The translations under genes were made by a program, and so were the position numbers. The notes under the pieces are model-generated. The model made no database searches and was not told where the DNA came from. It saw nothing but the letters and a program-made list of their open reading frames with translations. A stretch of DNA of 64,000 nt. Source: Apostichopus japonicus. Taxonomy: Eukaryota; Echinodermata; Holothuroidea; Aspidochirotida; Stichopodidae. Position 1 is the stretch's first letter. Every line of letters starts with the position of its first letter. Location: positions 16,290,001 to 16,354,000 of the forward strand of contig NC_092569.1 of NCBI RefSeq assembly GCF_037975245.1. Reading direction: 5' to 3'. Positions 50,701 to 64,000 of the stretch are shown in pieces.

Positions 50701-52729
50701 GTACTTAGTAGAATCATATCGAATATAATCGATTCAGTATTTACAACAATTGTTTGTGATTTATGAGAATGATTTATGATTTTAAGGCATCATTCCACAA
50801 TATATAATGTAAATATAAAGACGTTTTAAGTTTGATTGGTTGCTCTGAGTTTCTGTACAGTACCCTACGTCTCATAATTCACCTACGTTTAGATTAAATG
50901 TCAAATATGAATGTTCATACTTTGTTTGTGCTATAATATTGAAAGACTAGATTCTGCAGCAAAGTGTCAAGAGCGTTAACATTTGTTAAAATTAATAACT
51001 TATTGCTTTCTTAAGTAATTCACAGTAAGTTGTAGACATATATTTTAGCATCAGGTTTTTATCTACTAATCGATTCCTTAATCAGGTTAGTTGTTATTTT
51101 GAAAGGTATAATTGAAAACACATTTGTCAAATTTATATATTTCTTGGCGCAAAAAAATGAGAATGCCCATCTAAGAATATCAGCAATTGAAGTTTGAGAA
51201 CTGATTACTGGTAAAAGTAGCATCTATCATAACATGTACGTAATATTCGCCACCAAATTTTGTCCAACAAAATATACAATACATGTCCAATGAATTGGGG
51301 AGAAATATTTATCTGAGAGAGATTTTAAAGGCCATTATTATTAAACACGATACAACGGTGACAAAAAACATAGACTGATATTTTACTTTAGCAAGACATG
51401 TTTTAAACTTGATGAAATTAAGTTGAGATATTTTCTTATCAATTTTTTAAACTGCTATAAAAAAGAAATTCTGTCACGATTTCCTTGATGAAATTTCAAG
51501 GAAGGAATGCGCTCCAAACACAGGAAGAACAAACTACAATGTCGATTGATATAAACAATGAGTCTCGCGGTAGAATAAATACATTTATATAACAGTGGGT
51601 ATCCTGAGTAGATATTCACAATTGCCAAAATCGTTGCATTGTTTATTTAAACAATTCAACAAGTTAAAACAACTTTAACCGTTTTTGCCTACTTATGATC
51701 TGCTTTAGTCTTAAATGTAATTAACGGAATATAAATGTGACGTTTGAAATTATTGCTTTATATTTTCTTAACATATAGATGATACGCTTGAATCTTTCTT
51801 GCAACTTCAACTTTTTATGATTTATGAGTATTTTTATTTCAGACATTATTCAACCATTTAATCTAACTTAGCTAATCCATTAATAAGAAAGTGTTAAGTT
51901 TTATAAATTGCTTCAAATAGTTACTATTATTGTTTCAATGCATTTATTTATTGGTATCGCACTGTACTATGTACCTAGCAAGCCACCTTCACCCATTTAT
52001 TTTTAAAAATATAAATTTGAATTACCAAAAATGGATAATGGAACTATGTTTTTACTATAGTATTGATTTACTAGCTTAGAAGCAAGTTAAAGTTGGCTTA
52101 AGGAAAAAATTCAATTAATCTTTGTTCAGGAATCCAAAGGTTATATCCTTACATATGATAATTATTTTCACGTTTGTGTTCGATAATTGTTATAGTTTGT
52201 CTGCTATGTTGTACGATAATTAAATACCCGTTTGAAATGTGATCGTTTCCACGATGTATCGACATGTCAATGTCAGTTTTAAATTGCTTATTGTTTTCGT
52301 TTAAAAAAAATGAGTTATTATCGTTGTTATAAGAAAATAACTGATATTTAGACCACTTTTCAAACCTATCCATGTTTATGATATGGTGTAATTAAACTTA
52401 TTATATTTTATTGTGCACATGAGGTAGTTAACAATGAGAATTCTATATTTTATCGTAAATAAGGAGATTAAGTACAATAATATCAATATTTTAAGAACAG
52501 ACAAATACACCAATAGAACACCTACAATAATCTCAAACAGCATGGTTAAGAGAAATTGAAAATCATATTTAGTTTAAAAATTATTGAGAATTGAGATAGA
52601 AATTCATTTATAACAAGTAAATATTCAACTTGAATTTGTTGAAAGATAAAAGAAACTTACGGTTTCTGCCTGGAAAGCTGGAAGTTGAGAGAAGAGTCCC
52701 AAAACACAAAATGTTAGGATGAACTGCAT
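44751..52729 (-). CDS. FReD gene 4: secreted fibrinogen-related protein, 5 exons, 272 aa
   Basis: Exons in transcript order are 52729-52661, 49029-48984, 47669-47497, 46634-46364 and 45010-44751 (69+46+173+271+260 nt). The layout matches its sisters: signal peptide, RNKR|S linker, full FReD. The codon split between exons 2 and 3 gives Glu rather than Asp (ESSYFFYQ). Exon 4 is nearly that of gene 3 (VLQRRV, GFLKREF, GAYDSSS changes). Exon 5 is the most divergent: AYDRMAYSRNMSFTSF, the Ca-type FDSDND with a restored first Asp, sequon NMS, and loop YKSYYYYYCYA. Intron 4 and the 3' flank are unlike those of genes 1-3, suggesting a chimeric origin with the break near the exon 4 donor (GTGGGT). Intron 3 carries a MITE. 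Confidence 0.9.
44868..44900 (-). other. Hypervariable loop codons of gene 4 (YKSYYYYYCYA)
   Basis: Eleven codons including four TAT codons in a row followed by TAC, TGT and TAT. This is the Tyr counterpart of the TGT run in gene 1. Confidence 0.75.
47134..47437. mobile_element. 288-bp MITE with 8-bp target duplication in gene 4 intron 3
   Basis: The element (47142-47429) has a 14-bp perfect terminal inverted repeat, CAGGCGCGTAGCCA, and is flanked by ATCAACAT on both sides (47134-47141 and 47430-47437). Gene 3 has a single ATCAACAT at the matching intron position, so the empty site is visible. It holds poly(G) and poly(T) tracts and no transposase. An 8-bp duplication fits hAT-like or some other cut-and-paste families; the exact family is not settled. 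Confidence 0.88.
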
Positions 52730-52860
52730 CATGACTATTTGTCTTGGTCTTAACGATCGCAAATCTCAAGAAGAAATGAAGTAAGCTTTCTGGCAGCGAA
52801 CCAGTTCAACCACTTTATGAGCTGACCCTGCTTACTATGACGTGGTTGTTGACACGTGTC
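52730..52860 (-). promoter_or_regulatory. Promoter/5'UTR of FReD gene 4
   Basis: TATA-like ATAAAG (52813-52818), TGACGTGG (52838-52845) and palindrome GACACGTGTC (52851-52860) are all intact, as in copy 0 and gene 1. Confidence 0.5.
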
Positions 52861-54400
52861 ACCGAAGTGCTTATGAACCATTTAACTTTATGCTATTTGT
52901 TATAACCTGGATGATCAGGTAAATAAAAACGCAAACTAACAGTTTCTCTATTGTCCCTTAAAGAGTAAAATTATGATAATTACTATTAGTCCATTTTGAT
53001 AGCTTCAATTGTAAAGACGTAATTGTGACTTTAATGTTCACATTAGTTATATTACATTCATATTACATCTTAAACCAATTCAGAATATCTCTTTCGATAA
53101 CACAAATTATATCGCATATATATTACACTCGGCTTATTAACCTTTCACCTATACGTACCTCCGCTAGTTCGAATCCTAACGTACAACTTTCAATTAACTG
53201 AATTTTTTTCCCGCAGCTAACCATCGACATTTAAATGTTGTTAAGGAAACTGCTGTGAAGCCCCTTAAGCAGTGCCAAAAACTCTAATATATATCTACAA
53301 TCGAGGGGATACAATTTAACAGTATCAAACCTCCATATCCAGGGAAAGACGAGTTTTTTTAATTATATAAAATCGCACCAACGATCTCTGCAAGGTACCA
53401 TGTTTTTGTGAAATTACCCAGGATGCAAAGTTTGCATGACGTGACACATGCACATAGGCAGATTTGGACATGCCGCTATGCAAAAATATCTCCTAGTACC
53501 GCTACACACAAAACACCGCTTGCGTACGGTATACGCTGAAACTACTCAACTATAACTGATTTTCAAATGATTACAACTGTTGAATTGGAGTCTATTATCC
53601 AGAAATCTAAAGAATAATAACTTCATCCATCTTGCGTTCGATTTTGAGTAATGTATACAGACGAGATGTAGCCTAGGCCTAAATAGTGTATCGTCCAATG
53701 TCCACAATCGTAGTTCAGGTAACAAGTATAGTTACTATATAACTTAGTCATATAGTAACACTACTCGACACTGTGACTGCGATCACCACTTCGTCGATGA
53801 AAAGTATCGTTCATTCGAGCAATTTCAACATGACTGAAGCCAACATTATCCCAGATGACTATTGCGTAGAACTGACTCCATCACCCCGACATAAGGTGCG
53901 ACACAAATATAGTGATTTCAGAAAAAAAAAAAAAGTGATAGAGCCGTAAGTTTAATATTTGGTAGCAAACAATGACAATCACTGTGCGTCTGTGTTGACA
54001 GTCATCTTGCTAAATACCAATTTACGCAAATTTATTTAAAGTTGTTTAACATATTTTTTTAAATATTCTAAAGTCTTACAAGTTGTGTAAAAATGAACTA
54101 TGTAAATATGTTTTAAGTTGGCAACGGATTTTCAAGAACTCTCTCAGATGCATGTATGACGTCGTAAACAGCTGATTGTCTGCCTCCCTCTCCTCCAATA
54201 TGGAGGATAAGGGCGGATAAGGGGATAAGGGTGGATAAGGGCCATAAGGGCGAATAAGGGAGGGAAATTTTATGTTTTATTTTTCAATTAATGAAGTCGT
54301 AAAGGAACAACATGATAAAGGTCATTATTGTTGGGGAAAATATATCTATACTAAAAGTATGCGAAGAGTCAATCAGGCAGTAATGCTCCCCATTAAGGTT
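52730..54400. repeat. Upstream duplicated block, gene 4 copy
   Basis: Sister of 37079-38790, with similarity continuing to about 55270. It includes a short GGATAAGGGCGG direct-repeat expansion near 54203-54262 (one or two units in the sisters). No gene is supported. Confidence 0.7.
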
Positions 54401-55319
54401 AGTTTATACAAGGGTAAGGATTTATGTTTTTAGAGTGTCTTTGTGAAGTTACCCTTACTACCAACAAGTTTTGAAAGACAATGAGAGGGAGTTCCTTAAA
54501 AAAATGGAATTTATGACGTAGGACGACATCAATCCTAGCAAAAATTGTACAGTATGTGTACAGTAAGCCTCTGAATATCGATGAGAATGTGGCAGCAGTG
54601 ATCAAATGGTTTCATAGATTTATTTCAGTTGGTCTTACTAAACAGTTGCCTTGAAGTTAATGCCGACACTGACTTCCTTTTCATCTTGTTATTTGTGTCA
54701 TCGTGATATCGACTTGTGTCGGCTATTGTCCTATATGACGGTTGAAAATGATGGATTTTTTCATCAATTGTTGCCTGTTTCAAAGACATACAAACACGTG
54801 GTCTGAGCATTCAGTGGTTCAAGAAGACGTGTGTAGTGCTGCGTAGAAAGAGAAGCAATGTGATAGCCAGAGCAGATTACCTCAACAGGAAAGATAAAGG
54901 AAATCATCCCCTGTAAAATGATATGCTAGCCGTCAATATTTATACAGATAAACAGATCAAGCCGAGTTAAAGGTTTTAAGTTAATAATCGGTCGTCCTCT
55001 GTTTGAGAAAAAACAGTTTAGTGTCTTTCAAGTTACCTTTACAGTTTATCAGTGCTGAAATATTACAATAAAATTTAGCAGGATGTGATTTGGTTGGCTA
55101 TGAATGTATTCAGTAAATTCTAAAAATCGATGACAATATTTCAGCCGCAAAGGAATATTTCTTCTTTTCTCTTTATTCAGACAGGTTTCAGTAAATTATA
55201 ACAATAAATATATATTTGATATTCTTCATCCTCTGTTTGTGTACACTGTGTGTCTAAACATCCATACATAAACCGTACTATATGAACCAAGGAAAAGCAT
55301 AGAGCTGAAAAATTGTGCT

Positions 55320-56140
55320 TAAAGTTGCTAGTTTTTCGTGGATAAAAGAATTTTTCAAAACCTGCCATTGCACCCCCTCCTTAACCGAAAAACTTATTAT
55401 AAACTGTCTTTTTCAGATTATCTGAAAAAGCAAAATCGTCATAATCATAAATGTATTAATTGTGAGCATTCTTGTGATTACATGTACCGCTGACTAGCTT
55501 GGTAATCAAATCAGCAGATAATTATTTGGCTAGTTATGTAGGCGTATACCATATCGATATGAAACTTCTGTTTTTGACATCATACTTCAAGATAGCTGGT
55601 TGAGGCCGCTGTATAACTCAAACATAACAACAACAACAACAACTTTATAATAATGGCTTTGATAAGACATGGATGTATACAATCAAACAAAATGTGCGTG
55701 AACCTTACGTCATATAAATTTTACAATAGGATATTGATGTTTGCATGTGATCTATAAAGAGAACTCGGATAACACCTCCATTGACGGCAAATCCCCGGTA
55801 AAGGCATTAAGGTCCCAGCTACATTCGATGTCGACAGTATTCATATTCTATTTGATTTCTTGGTGGGGGAGGAGGGTAGGAAGGGGAAAGGAGGGGACAG
55901 GGCTAATAGACGAATGTATATTGTACTCAATGATCACATTCGCACGATCTCTTCGAATCGGCCAAATTGTACGAAGAAAGCTCATTGACAATCTTATGTG
56001 GTTATTTACTACTCAATGGTACGAAAAACGTTTGCCTAGTTAATGTTCGTTTACTTTATGTTTCTGAAATACATAACGGTCTGAAATAACATATTCGAGT
56101 TGTGACAATGTTGATATTAAATCGCAGTATCTGGCTAAGC
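55320..56140. repeat. Intergenic block W, right copy
   Basis: Sister of 16160-17000, but with only one copy of the segment that is doubled there. It contains a short CAA run (about 55630-55643). No gene is seen. Confidence 0.6.
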
Positions 56141-56229
56141 GTGTTCGCTTTCAAATACAGATGAAAAGTGGGAAAGTTGGAATACATTCATAATGAAGTT
56201 TTTCGACGTGTTCAATAGCACTATAGAAA

Positions 56230-57990
<1,761 letters not shown>

Positions 57991-59810
57991 AGAAGCAAAT
58001 GGAAATGTTGATACTTTGTTTCCGAAACTAGTGAAGTGATCCAGAAAATGGCCTCAATAACCACAGCTTTTAATTTGCAAAGTTTGCGGAAAAGCGAGTA
58101 GGCATCACATCCTAGTAGACCTTTAGAAAATTAAATGTATCTAATGTACGCTAAGATAACTGATTAGACTAAAAACTGCGTAATCCACAAATAAATATGT
58201 AACGACATTTGTAAACTGGATCAAACGTACCGCATACGTCAACCAAACGCTATATGATACAATATGCAAACCGTTTGTTGATGCAAAACCAATTGCTGAA
58301 ACTTTCATGTCATACTTAACCAATTTAACAATACACATGTAATATGAATAATCAAACCTTGGCTGACAGTTATATTGAGAACACGTTATAGCACTTAAAA
58401 ATTGTCAAAACAAGATTGCTTTATTTGTAACATTTTCTGCACGCAAATAATAAAGTCTAAAATATTTTGTTAGATTCTTTCATTTTTATATCTCGAGAAA
58501 GTCGTTTAACTATCGGTTCAAAGGATCACTCTTTTTCAAACGAAACACCAAATTGTTATATAACACCACAACTTCACAGCGAATGTAACGGATTTCCAGA
58601 AGATCCAAATCCGAGTCTATAAATTGAATGGACTCGAGTAGTATAGGTTCGATGAGTCATTTCACAGCTATCTTCGTCTTTCTATTATAGACAAATGTAC
58701 AGCTGTTACCTCATGAGAACAAACGTGTCACCCTTCTATATCCAATAGACCACACATATACACGATAAGCATCAATACGGAAATGACTAAAGCGTCACTT
58801 GGTGTAAGGTAGTTCATACGGTCTTACAGTCATCTTTCCATAACTCGCCGTTATCTGTCATGGCGTCAGAGGCTAATCCAGCTAAAGAAATTCTGATCAA
58901 AGGTATGCAATATAAGACTAATCTATTCAAATCTGTACAAGAAGATATAATTGATGGTGCGGGAATGTTTAATTAGAGTTAATACCATATAGCCAATATC
59001 AAGCTAAATCATCTTCTTCCTTTTTTCTTTTTCTCTTTTCCTTGGCGGTGGAACTTATGTATTCGTTCAGTCTGTTGCATGATGCTTGTATTCAAACTGT
59101 TATGAAGGGCTTTACTCATTTGGTTTTTGTTATTCAGTGTCGGGTAAAGCGCATCAAGGCTAGAGCAGGCATGCAGGGCAAGTAAACCTCATTGATTCAG
59201 ATAATCACGAATGTCGTTTCCAAGTTATACCTTCATCATCTATTCATCAAAGTATGCAGGAATTTAATACTATATTGTTAATCAAAATAACAGCTATACT
59301 CCCATACGGAAAAGATAAAGACTGGTTTATCTGATCTATTGATGCACTGTATTGGCCTACACACGCAGGCCTGTCTGTGTACACTGTACATGGGCTTTTA
59401 GTTATAGCCTTTATAAGCAGACGTTAACTTAACCACTATACCTTCAATGGGACTGGGGTTGAGAGTGGACAGTTGTTTGTTACACAGGCTTTTTTTTTTG
59501 GTGACCTTTCTTAAATAGTAACTTTATTTGCACATTTCGGAATGGATTATCGTCTCCACAGTTTTGGAACTGCATTATCTTTATGTTAGTACCAATAATA
59601 TTTACGGACAATTGTTCCTCATCGCAGTTCCAGTAGAACAATATTATCTATCTTATCATTTGCAGATAATATAACCGGAAAATCTCGCGTTTATTCCACA
59701 TGGACAAGCTGGTGGGAAATTTATTCTGTTAAAGGTCAATGCGAACAATTCCAACCCTTGTAACAATATGGAGCGCAATATACTAAAACAAACAGGATAT
59801 CCAGAAATAA
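57991..59810. other. Right-hand unique region, no firmly recognised gene
   Basis: No FReD exon or transposon terminus is visible. The only coding-like item is the possible first exon at 58860-58902. Confidence 0.4.
58860..58902 (+). CDS. Possible first coding exon of an unrecognised plus-strand gene
   Basis: ATG GCG TCA begins 14 codons (MASEANPAKEILIK) that end at AAAG|GTATGC, a plausible donor. The context before the ATG is compatible with a start, and the codons look non-repetitive. No second exon was recognised downstream, where minisatellites begin. This is weak evidence; it could be chance. Confidence 0.2.
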
Positions 59811-60040
59811 ATACAACATTTTTGGAACGAAATTCAAAATTTTCGGAAATATTTCAGGATTTTCGGAACTAAATACAGGATTTCGGAACTAAATTCAGGA
59901 TTTTTGGAACTAAATAAAGGATTTTCGGAATTTAATGCAGGATTTTCGGAACTTAATTCATGATTTTCCGAACTAAATTCAGGATTTGGGGAATTAAATT
60001 CTGGATTTCCGGAACTAAATTCAAGATTTTAGAACTAAAT
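59811..60040 (+). repeat. 21-bp minisatellite
   Basis: About ten drifting copies of a unit near GGATTTTCGGAACTAAATTC plus A. A stray pair of half-units lies at about 60612-60645, showing the array was once longer or spread locally. Confidence 0.85.
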
Positions 60041-60339
60041 GTCCAGATAGTGAAGCTCTCTGTCAATTTGTTAGTAAATTGTTTTTACAAGTTAGATTAG
60101 GCCTAGTCTGTTTTGTATATACTTTTTAAGAAGAGTCACCCAGTAAAGAACTTGGGCACGAAAACCAAACTACCGAACGACTGATCCGCTCTCAACCCCA
60201 TTCCCCGTGCATTGAGACTGTGACTGTTATCATCGCCGGGTGTGTATCACCATTCCCCTCTAAAGGGAACAGATACTACACATAATCTTAACCAAAAGGC
60301 CGAGAAGCGATCTGTTTCGAATATTATACATATATTCAA

Positions 60340-60610
60340 TGATACAACTAGTTTGTTAGTGATGTAAGCTACAGATATTCGTAATAAGTTAACCCGAAAC
60401 GTTTTCTAAGCCACATATATTCATCTAGGAAAAACACTATGTAAGTGATGTAATACACACACATATTCATAAATAGATTAGCTATGTCAGTTGTCTCAAC
60501 CACAGATATTCATAAATAGACTAAACGTGTTTCGTATGTATTTAAAGCCACAGATTATTGAAGGGATGTAACTTACAGATATTCATAGATTAATGTCTTT
60601 CGTATGTATT
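60340..60610 (+). repeat. Degenerate copies of the 43-bp satellite
   Basis: Irregular repeats of CCACAGATATTCATA-like cores spaced about 40-60 bp, related to the arrays further right. Confidence 0.55.
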
Positions 60611-60645
60611 TGCAGGATTTTCGGAACAAAACTAAGGATTTTCTT

Positions 60646-62035
60646 GCATTCTCGGAAGCTGATTGGATTCCATCGGATTATATTTGTCAATCGTGGTGAT
60701 TGACTGATCTCTTCGCCGGTCCGTGGTAAGTATCTAGGGACAGTAAGGGAACCGGGGGTAAGGAAGGGAACAGATGAAGAAGAAAAACCGTGAGTACACT
60801 GTTTCCATACTAATTATTCTGGATCGTCTTACTAACACTGGAAAAAGTTTCACTCAAACAATTTCATTGACGTACATTGAGACCCTATTGAGACCCATTT
60901 AAACCATTTATTCAACACATACCAAACAAAGCGTATTAAATTACAAATCCCAACGTAATTATAAATAATTATTTTTAATTCCAAACTAACTACGCACAGT
61001 CAAGATAAGCCATGTATTCTATCGATACAAAAATGTGAACGTAAAACTCGAACTTATCTAAACAATTTTTAAGTATCTAATTACAAATGGGAAATTAAAC
61101 AAATTTAATCGATACAAAACGTGCTTAATTACTTAATTCCATTATCATTACAAATCTCCATTACTTATCTCGCGGATAAGTGGATCAACTTAAACCATCG
61201 ATTAAAAGAAATCTGACATTTCATTCTCCTACAATATTTTTAGCGCATGCTTCTACGTTCTCTTCACGTTCTTCAAATTTGAAGACCACGAGAGTATCCA
61301 TTCTTTCTTTTGCCTCGTAGCTCACTCGTATCTTTATCGCTGATGGCGAAAAGAACAAGTTTAAGATTTTGCTGTACACCACTTATCAATTTTGTTTTTA
61401 CAGCAAGCGCGCGTCTGTAAAGAATTTTTACAAAATTATGTAGCTGAAGGCGCTACTATGACATAACACTTGTATTTTAAGTTCAGTAATAATATTTTTT
61501 TGAAATATCTAATTCAGCGAAACAGTACATAATTTTGCTTTCATGAAAGTATGTCGCTTGAGTACAAGCGTTTCACCCCATTATCCACACCGTCCCTCGT
61601 TAGGAAATATCTCAAAGAAATGTTCTAGACATCAGCTCGTTTGGTTTACTTTTCCAACCACAAACATTACCTTGGCATTCCACTACACCTTATCTTCCCT
61701 TCCCGAAAAAAGGAAGACTTAGATATAACTTTTGCAATTGTACAAAATAATTGCGAACGGAAGACCACGAAAGAGATAAAACAGACAATGTATTTTTATA
61801 TGTAAAAACGCAATGCAATAAACGCAATGCAACGCAATTACCGAATGGCAATTCCATACCTGCCGATGTCGATTCCATTCTGAAAATAAAACCGTGTCAA
61901 GTTCAATTTGCTATGTACATTTTTCGGTGATGTCAGTATACAGTAAGTTATCGAATTATCACAACATAGTTTTACGCTTGTCACAAGTTGTTTGTATTTA
62001 TTGTAAAAATGTAGGCTTTTGAATGCACTATTGTT
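60646..62035. other. Spacer between satellite segments, no recognised gene
   Basis: AT-rich DNA with only short open frames; the minus-strand frame at 61690-61878 lacks supporting features. No element ends are seen. Confidence 0.4.
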
Positions 62036-62960
62036 GTAGTGTATATATTTATAGATGTAACTGTTTTGTTAGTGTTGTAGGCCACATGTATTCTTAGATA
62101 CAGCTGTTATGTTAGTGTTGTTGGCCACAGATATTCATAGATACAGCTGTTATGTTCATGTTGTAGGCCACGGATATTCATAGATACAGCTGTTATGTTA
62201 ATGTTGTAGGCCACATATATTCATAGATACAGATGTAACGCTAGTGTTTTAGGCCACAGATATTCATAGATATGTATTATATGTTAGTGTTGTAGGCCAC
62301 AAATATTCATAGATACAGCTGTTATGTTAATGTTGTAGGCCACATATATTCATAGATACAGCTGTTACGCTAGTGTTTTAGGCCACTTATATTCATAGAT
62401 ATGTATTATGTGTTAGTATTGTAGGCCACATATATTCCCAGATACGGCTGTTATGTTAGTGTTGTAGGCCACATATACATAGATACAGCTGTTATGTTCA
62501 TGTTGTAGGCCACGGATATTCATAGATACAGCTGTTATGTTAATGTTGTAGGCCACATATATTCAAAGATACAGCTGTTACGCTAGTGTTGTAGGCCACT
62601 TATATTTATAGATATGTATTATATGTTAGTGTTGTAGGCCATAAATATTCAAAGATACAGCTGTTTTGTTGGTGTTGTAGGCCACAGATATTCATATATA
62701 CCTCTATTCAATGTTAGTATTGTAGGCCACATATATTCCTAGATACAGCTGTTCTGTTAGTGTTGTAGGCCACCTATATTCATATATGTGTATTATATGT
62801 TAGTGTTGTAATCCAAAAATATTCATAGAAACAGCTGTTCTGTTGGTTTTGTAGGCCACATATATTCATAGATACCTCTATTCAATGTAAGTATTGTAGG
62901 GCACATATATTCCTTGATACAGTTGTTACGTTAGTGCTGTAGTTTAATCCTATTCCTAAG
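62036..62960 (+). repeat. 43-bp satellite, subfamily A
   Basis: About 20 tandem units combining GTTGTAGGCCACATATATTC, ATAGATACAGCTGT and TATGTTAGT. Higher-order alternation is visible: some units carry GATATGTATTATATG in place of GATACAGCTGTTATG, at intervals of several units. Confidence 0.9.
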
Positions 62961-64000
62961 TATTCTAGCCACAGATATTCAAAGTGTCATACTATTCGTC
63001 ATTATTCTTAGCCACAGATATTCATAGATTTATCCTATTCGTAAGTATTCTAAGCCACAGATATTCATAGTATAATCTAAGTGACATAAATTCATAATTA
63101 AATACTATTCATAAGTATTCTAAGCTACATATATTCATATTTTACTCCTATTCATAAGTATTCATAGCAACAAATATTCATAGATTGATCCTCTTCGTAA
63201 GTATTCTAAGCCACAGAATTTCATAAATTAATCATATTTAAAGTTATTCTAAGCTACAGATATTCATAGATTATTCCTATTCGTAAGTATTCTCAGCCAC
63301 AGATATTCATAGGTGAATCCTATTAGAAGGTATTCTAAGCTACAGATATTCATAGATTAATCCTATTCGTAAGTATGCTAAGCCATAGATGTTCATAGTT
63401 TAATCCTATTCGTAAATATTGTAAGTCATATATATATTTATAGATTAATCCAATTAGTAAGTATTCTATCTCAAAAATATTCATGGTTTAATCCTATTCG
63501 TAAGTATTCTTAGGCACAGGTTACCTAGTTTAATCCTAATCGTAAGTGCTCTAAGCCACAAATATTCATATTGCAATCCTATTCGTAAGTATTCTAAGCC
63601 ACATATATACATAGTTCACTCCTGTTCGTAAGTATTCTAAGAAACGTATATATTTATAGTTTAATCAGATTCGTAAGTATTCTTATCCACAGATATTCAT
63701 AGTTTTACTCTATTTGTAAGTATTCTTAGCTACAGATATTCATAGATTAATCTTATTCGTTAGTATTCTAAGTTACAGATAATCATAGTTAATTCTTAAT
63801 CGTACGTATTCTAAAGCAGAGATATTCATAGTTAAATCTGATTCGTAAGTATTCTAAGCTATAGATATTCATAGACTAATCCCATTCGTTAGTAATCTAA
63901 GCCACTGATAGTCATAGTTTAATCCAAATATTTAGTATTCTATGCCACAGATTTTCATACTTTTTTCCTATTCGTAAATATTCTAGGCTACATATATTAA
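62961..64000 (+). repeat. 43-bp satellite, subfamily B, running off the window
   Basis: About 24 units built from TAAGCCACAGATATTCATAG and TTTAATCCTATTCGTAAGTA. The unit length and the CCACA-ATATTCATAG core are the same as in subfamily A, so the two share an origin. The array continues beyond the right edge. Confidence 0.9.

Noticed and set aside
62036..64000. Regular 43-bp repeats resembling a CRISPR-like array
   Set aside because: Units are head-to-tail with no unique spacers, no cas genes, and the host is a eukaryote; this is a satellite.

Overview
This is a metazoan genomic window: AT-rich, intron-containing, with no operons, RBS pattern or dense ORFs. Its main content is a tandem, same-strand (minus) array of small secreted fibrinogen-related (FReD) genes. 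Four genes are complete: gene 1 at 4455-14740, gene 2 at 19072-26659, gene 3 at 30865-37078 and gene 4 at 44751-52729. The signal-peptide exon of a fifth gene (copy 0, 191-259) sits at the left edge, and its body lies outside the window. The family resembles the sea-cucumber fibrinogen-like protein A / invertebrate FREP group. With the repeat content, this suggests an echinoderm, most likely a holothurian. The species is an inference.

Every complete gene has the same five coding exons of 69, 46, 173, 271 and 260-263 nt, with clean GT/AG borders and matching phases. They give 272-273-residue proteins: a signal peptide, a short linker ending in an RNKR|S furin-type site, and a complete C-terminal FReD. 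Exon 4 is nearly identical between genes. In contrast, one surface loop in exon 5, next to the Ca/ligand site (after GAWW, before LNGLY), differs completely in all four. It is written in TGT/TAT-type triplets, giving Cys/Tyr-rich loops of 11-12 residues. This is the most interesting feature of the window: a candidate repeat-driven diversification of an immune-type lectin pocket.

The flanks are duplicated along with the genes. A promoter-side block with a TGACGTGG site and a GACACGTGTC palindrome follows each exon 1, although gene 2 has lost the palindrome. Other blocks recur between the genes (1979-4130 with 27089-29560; 16160-17000 with 55320-56140; 40490-41770 with 56230-57990).

Mobile DNA lies in introns and spacers. 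There are two 5'-truncated Penelope-like elements with RT plus GIY-YIG endonuclease, and both carry hammerhead-like 3' motifs. One is in gene 1 intron 4 inside an AT microsatellite; the other is in gene 2 intron 1, with a 65-bp inverted terminal copy and a 13-bp target duplication. A 1138-bp solo LTR lies in the same AT tract. A 288-bp MITE with 8-bp target duplication is in gene 4 intron 3, and an inverted-repeat element lies at 43321-44035.

The right end (about 57990-64000) has no recognised gene apart from one possible first exon at 58860. It runs into a 21-bp minisatellite and then a 43-bp satellite with two subfamilies that continues past the window edge.
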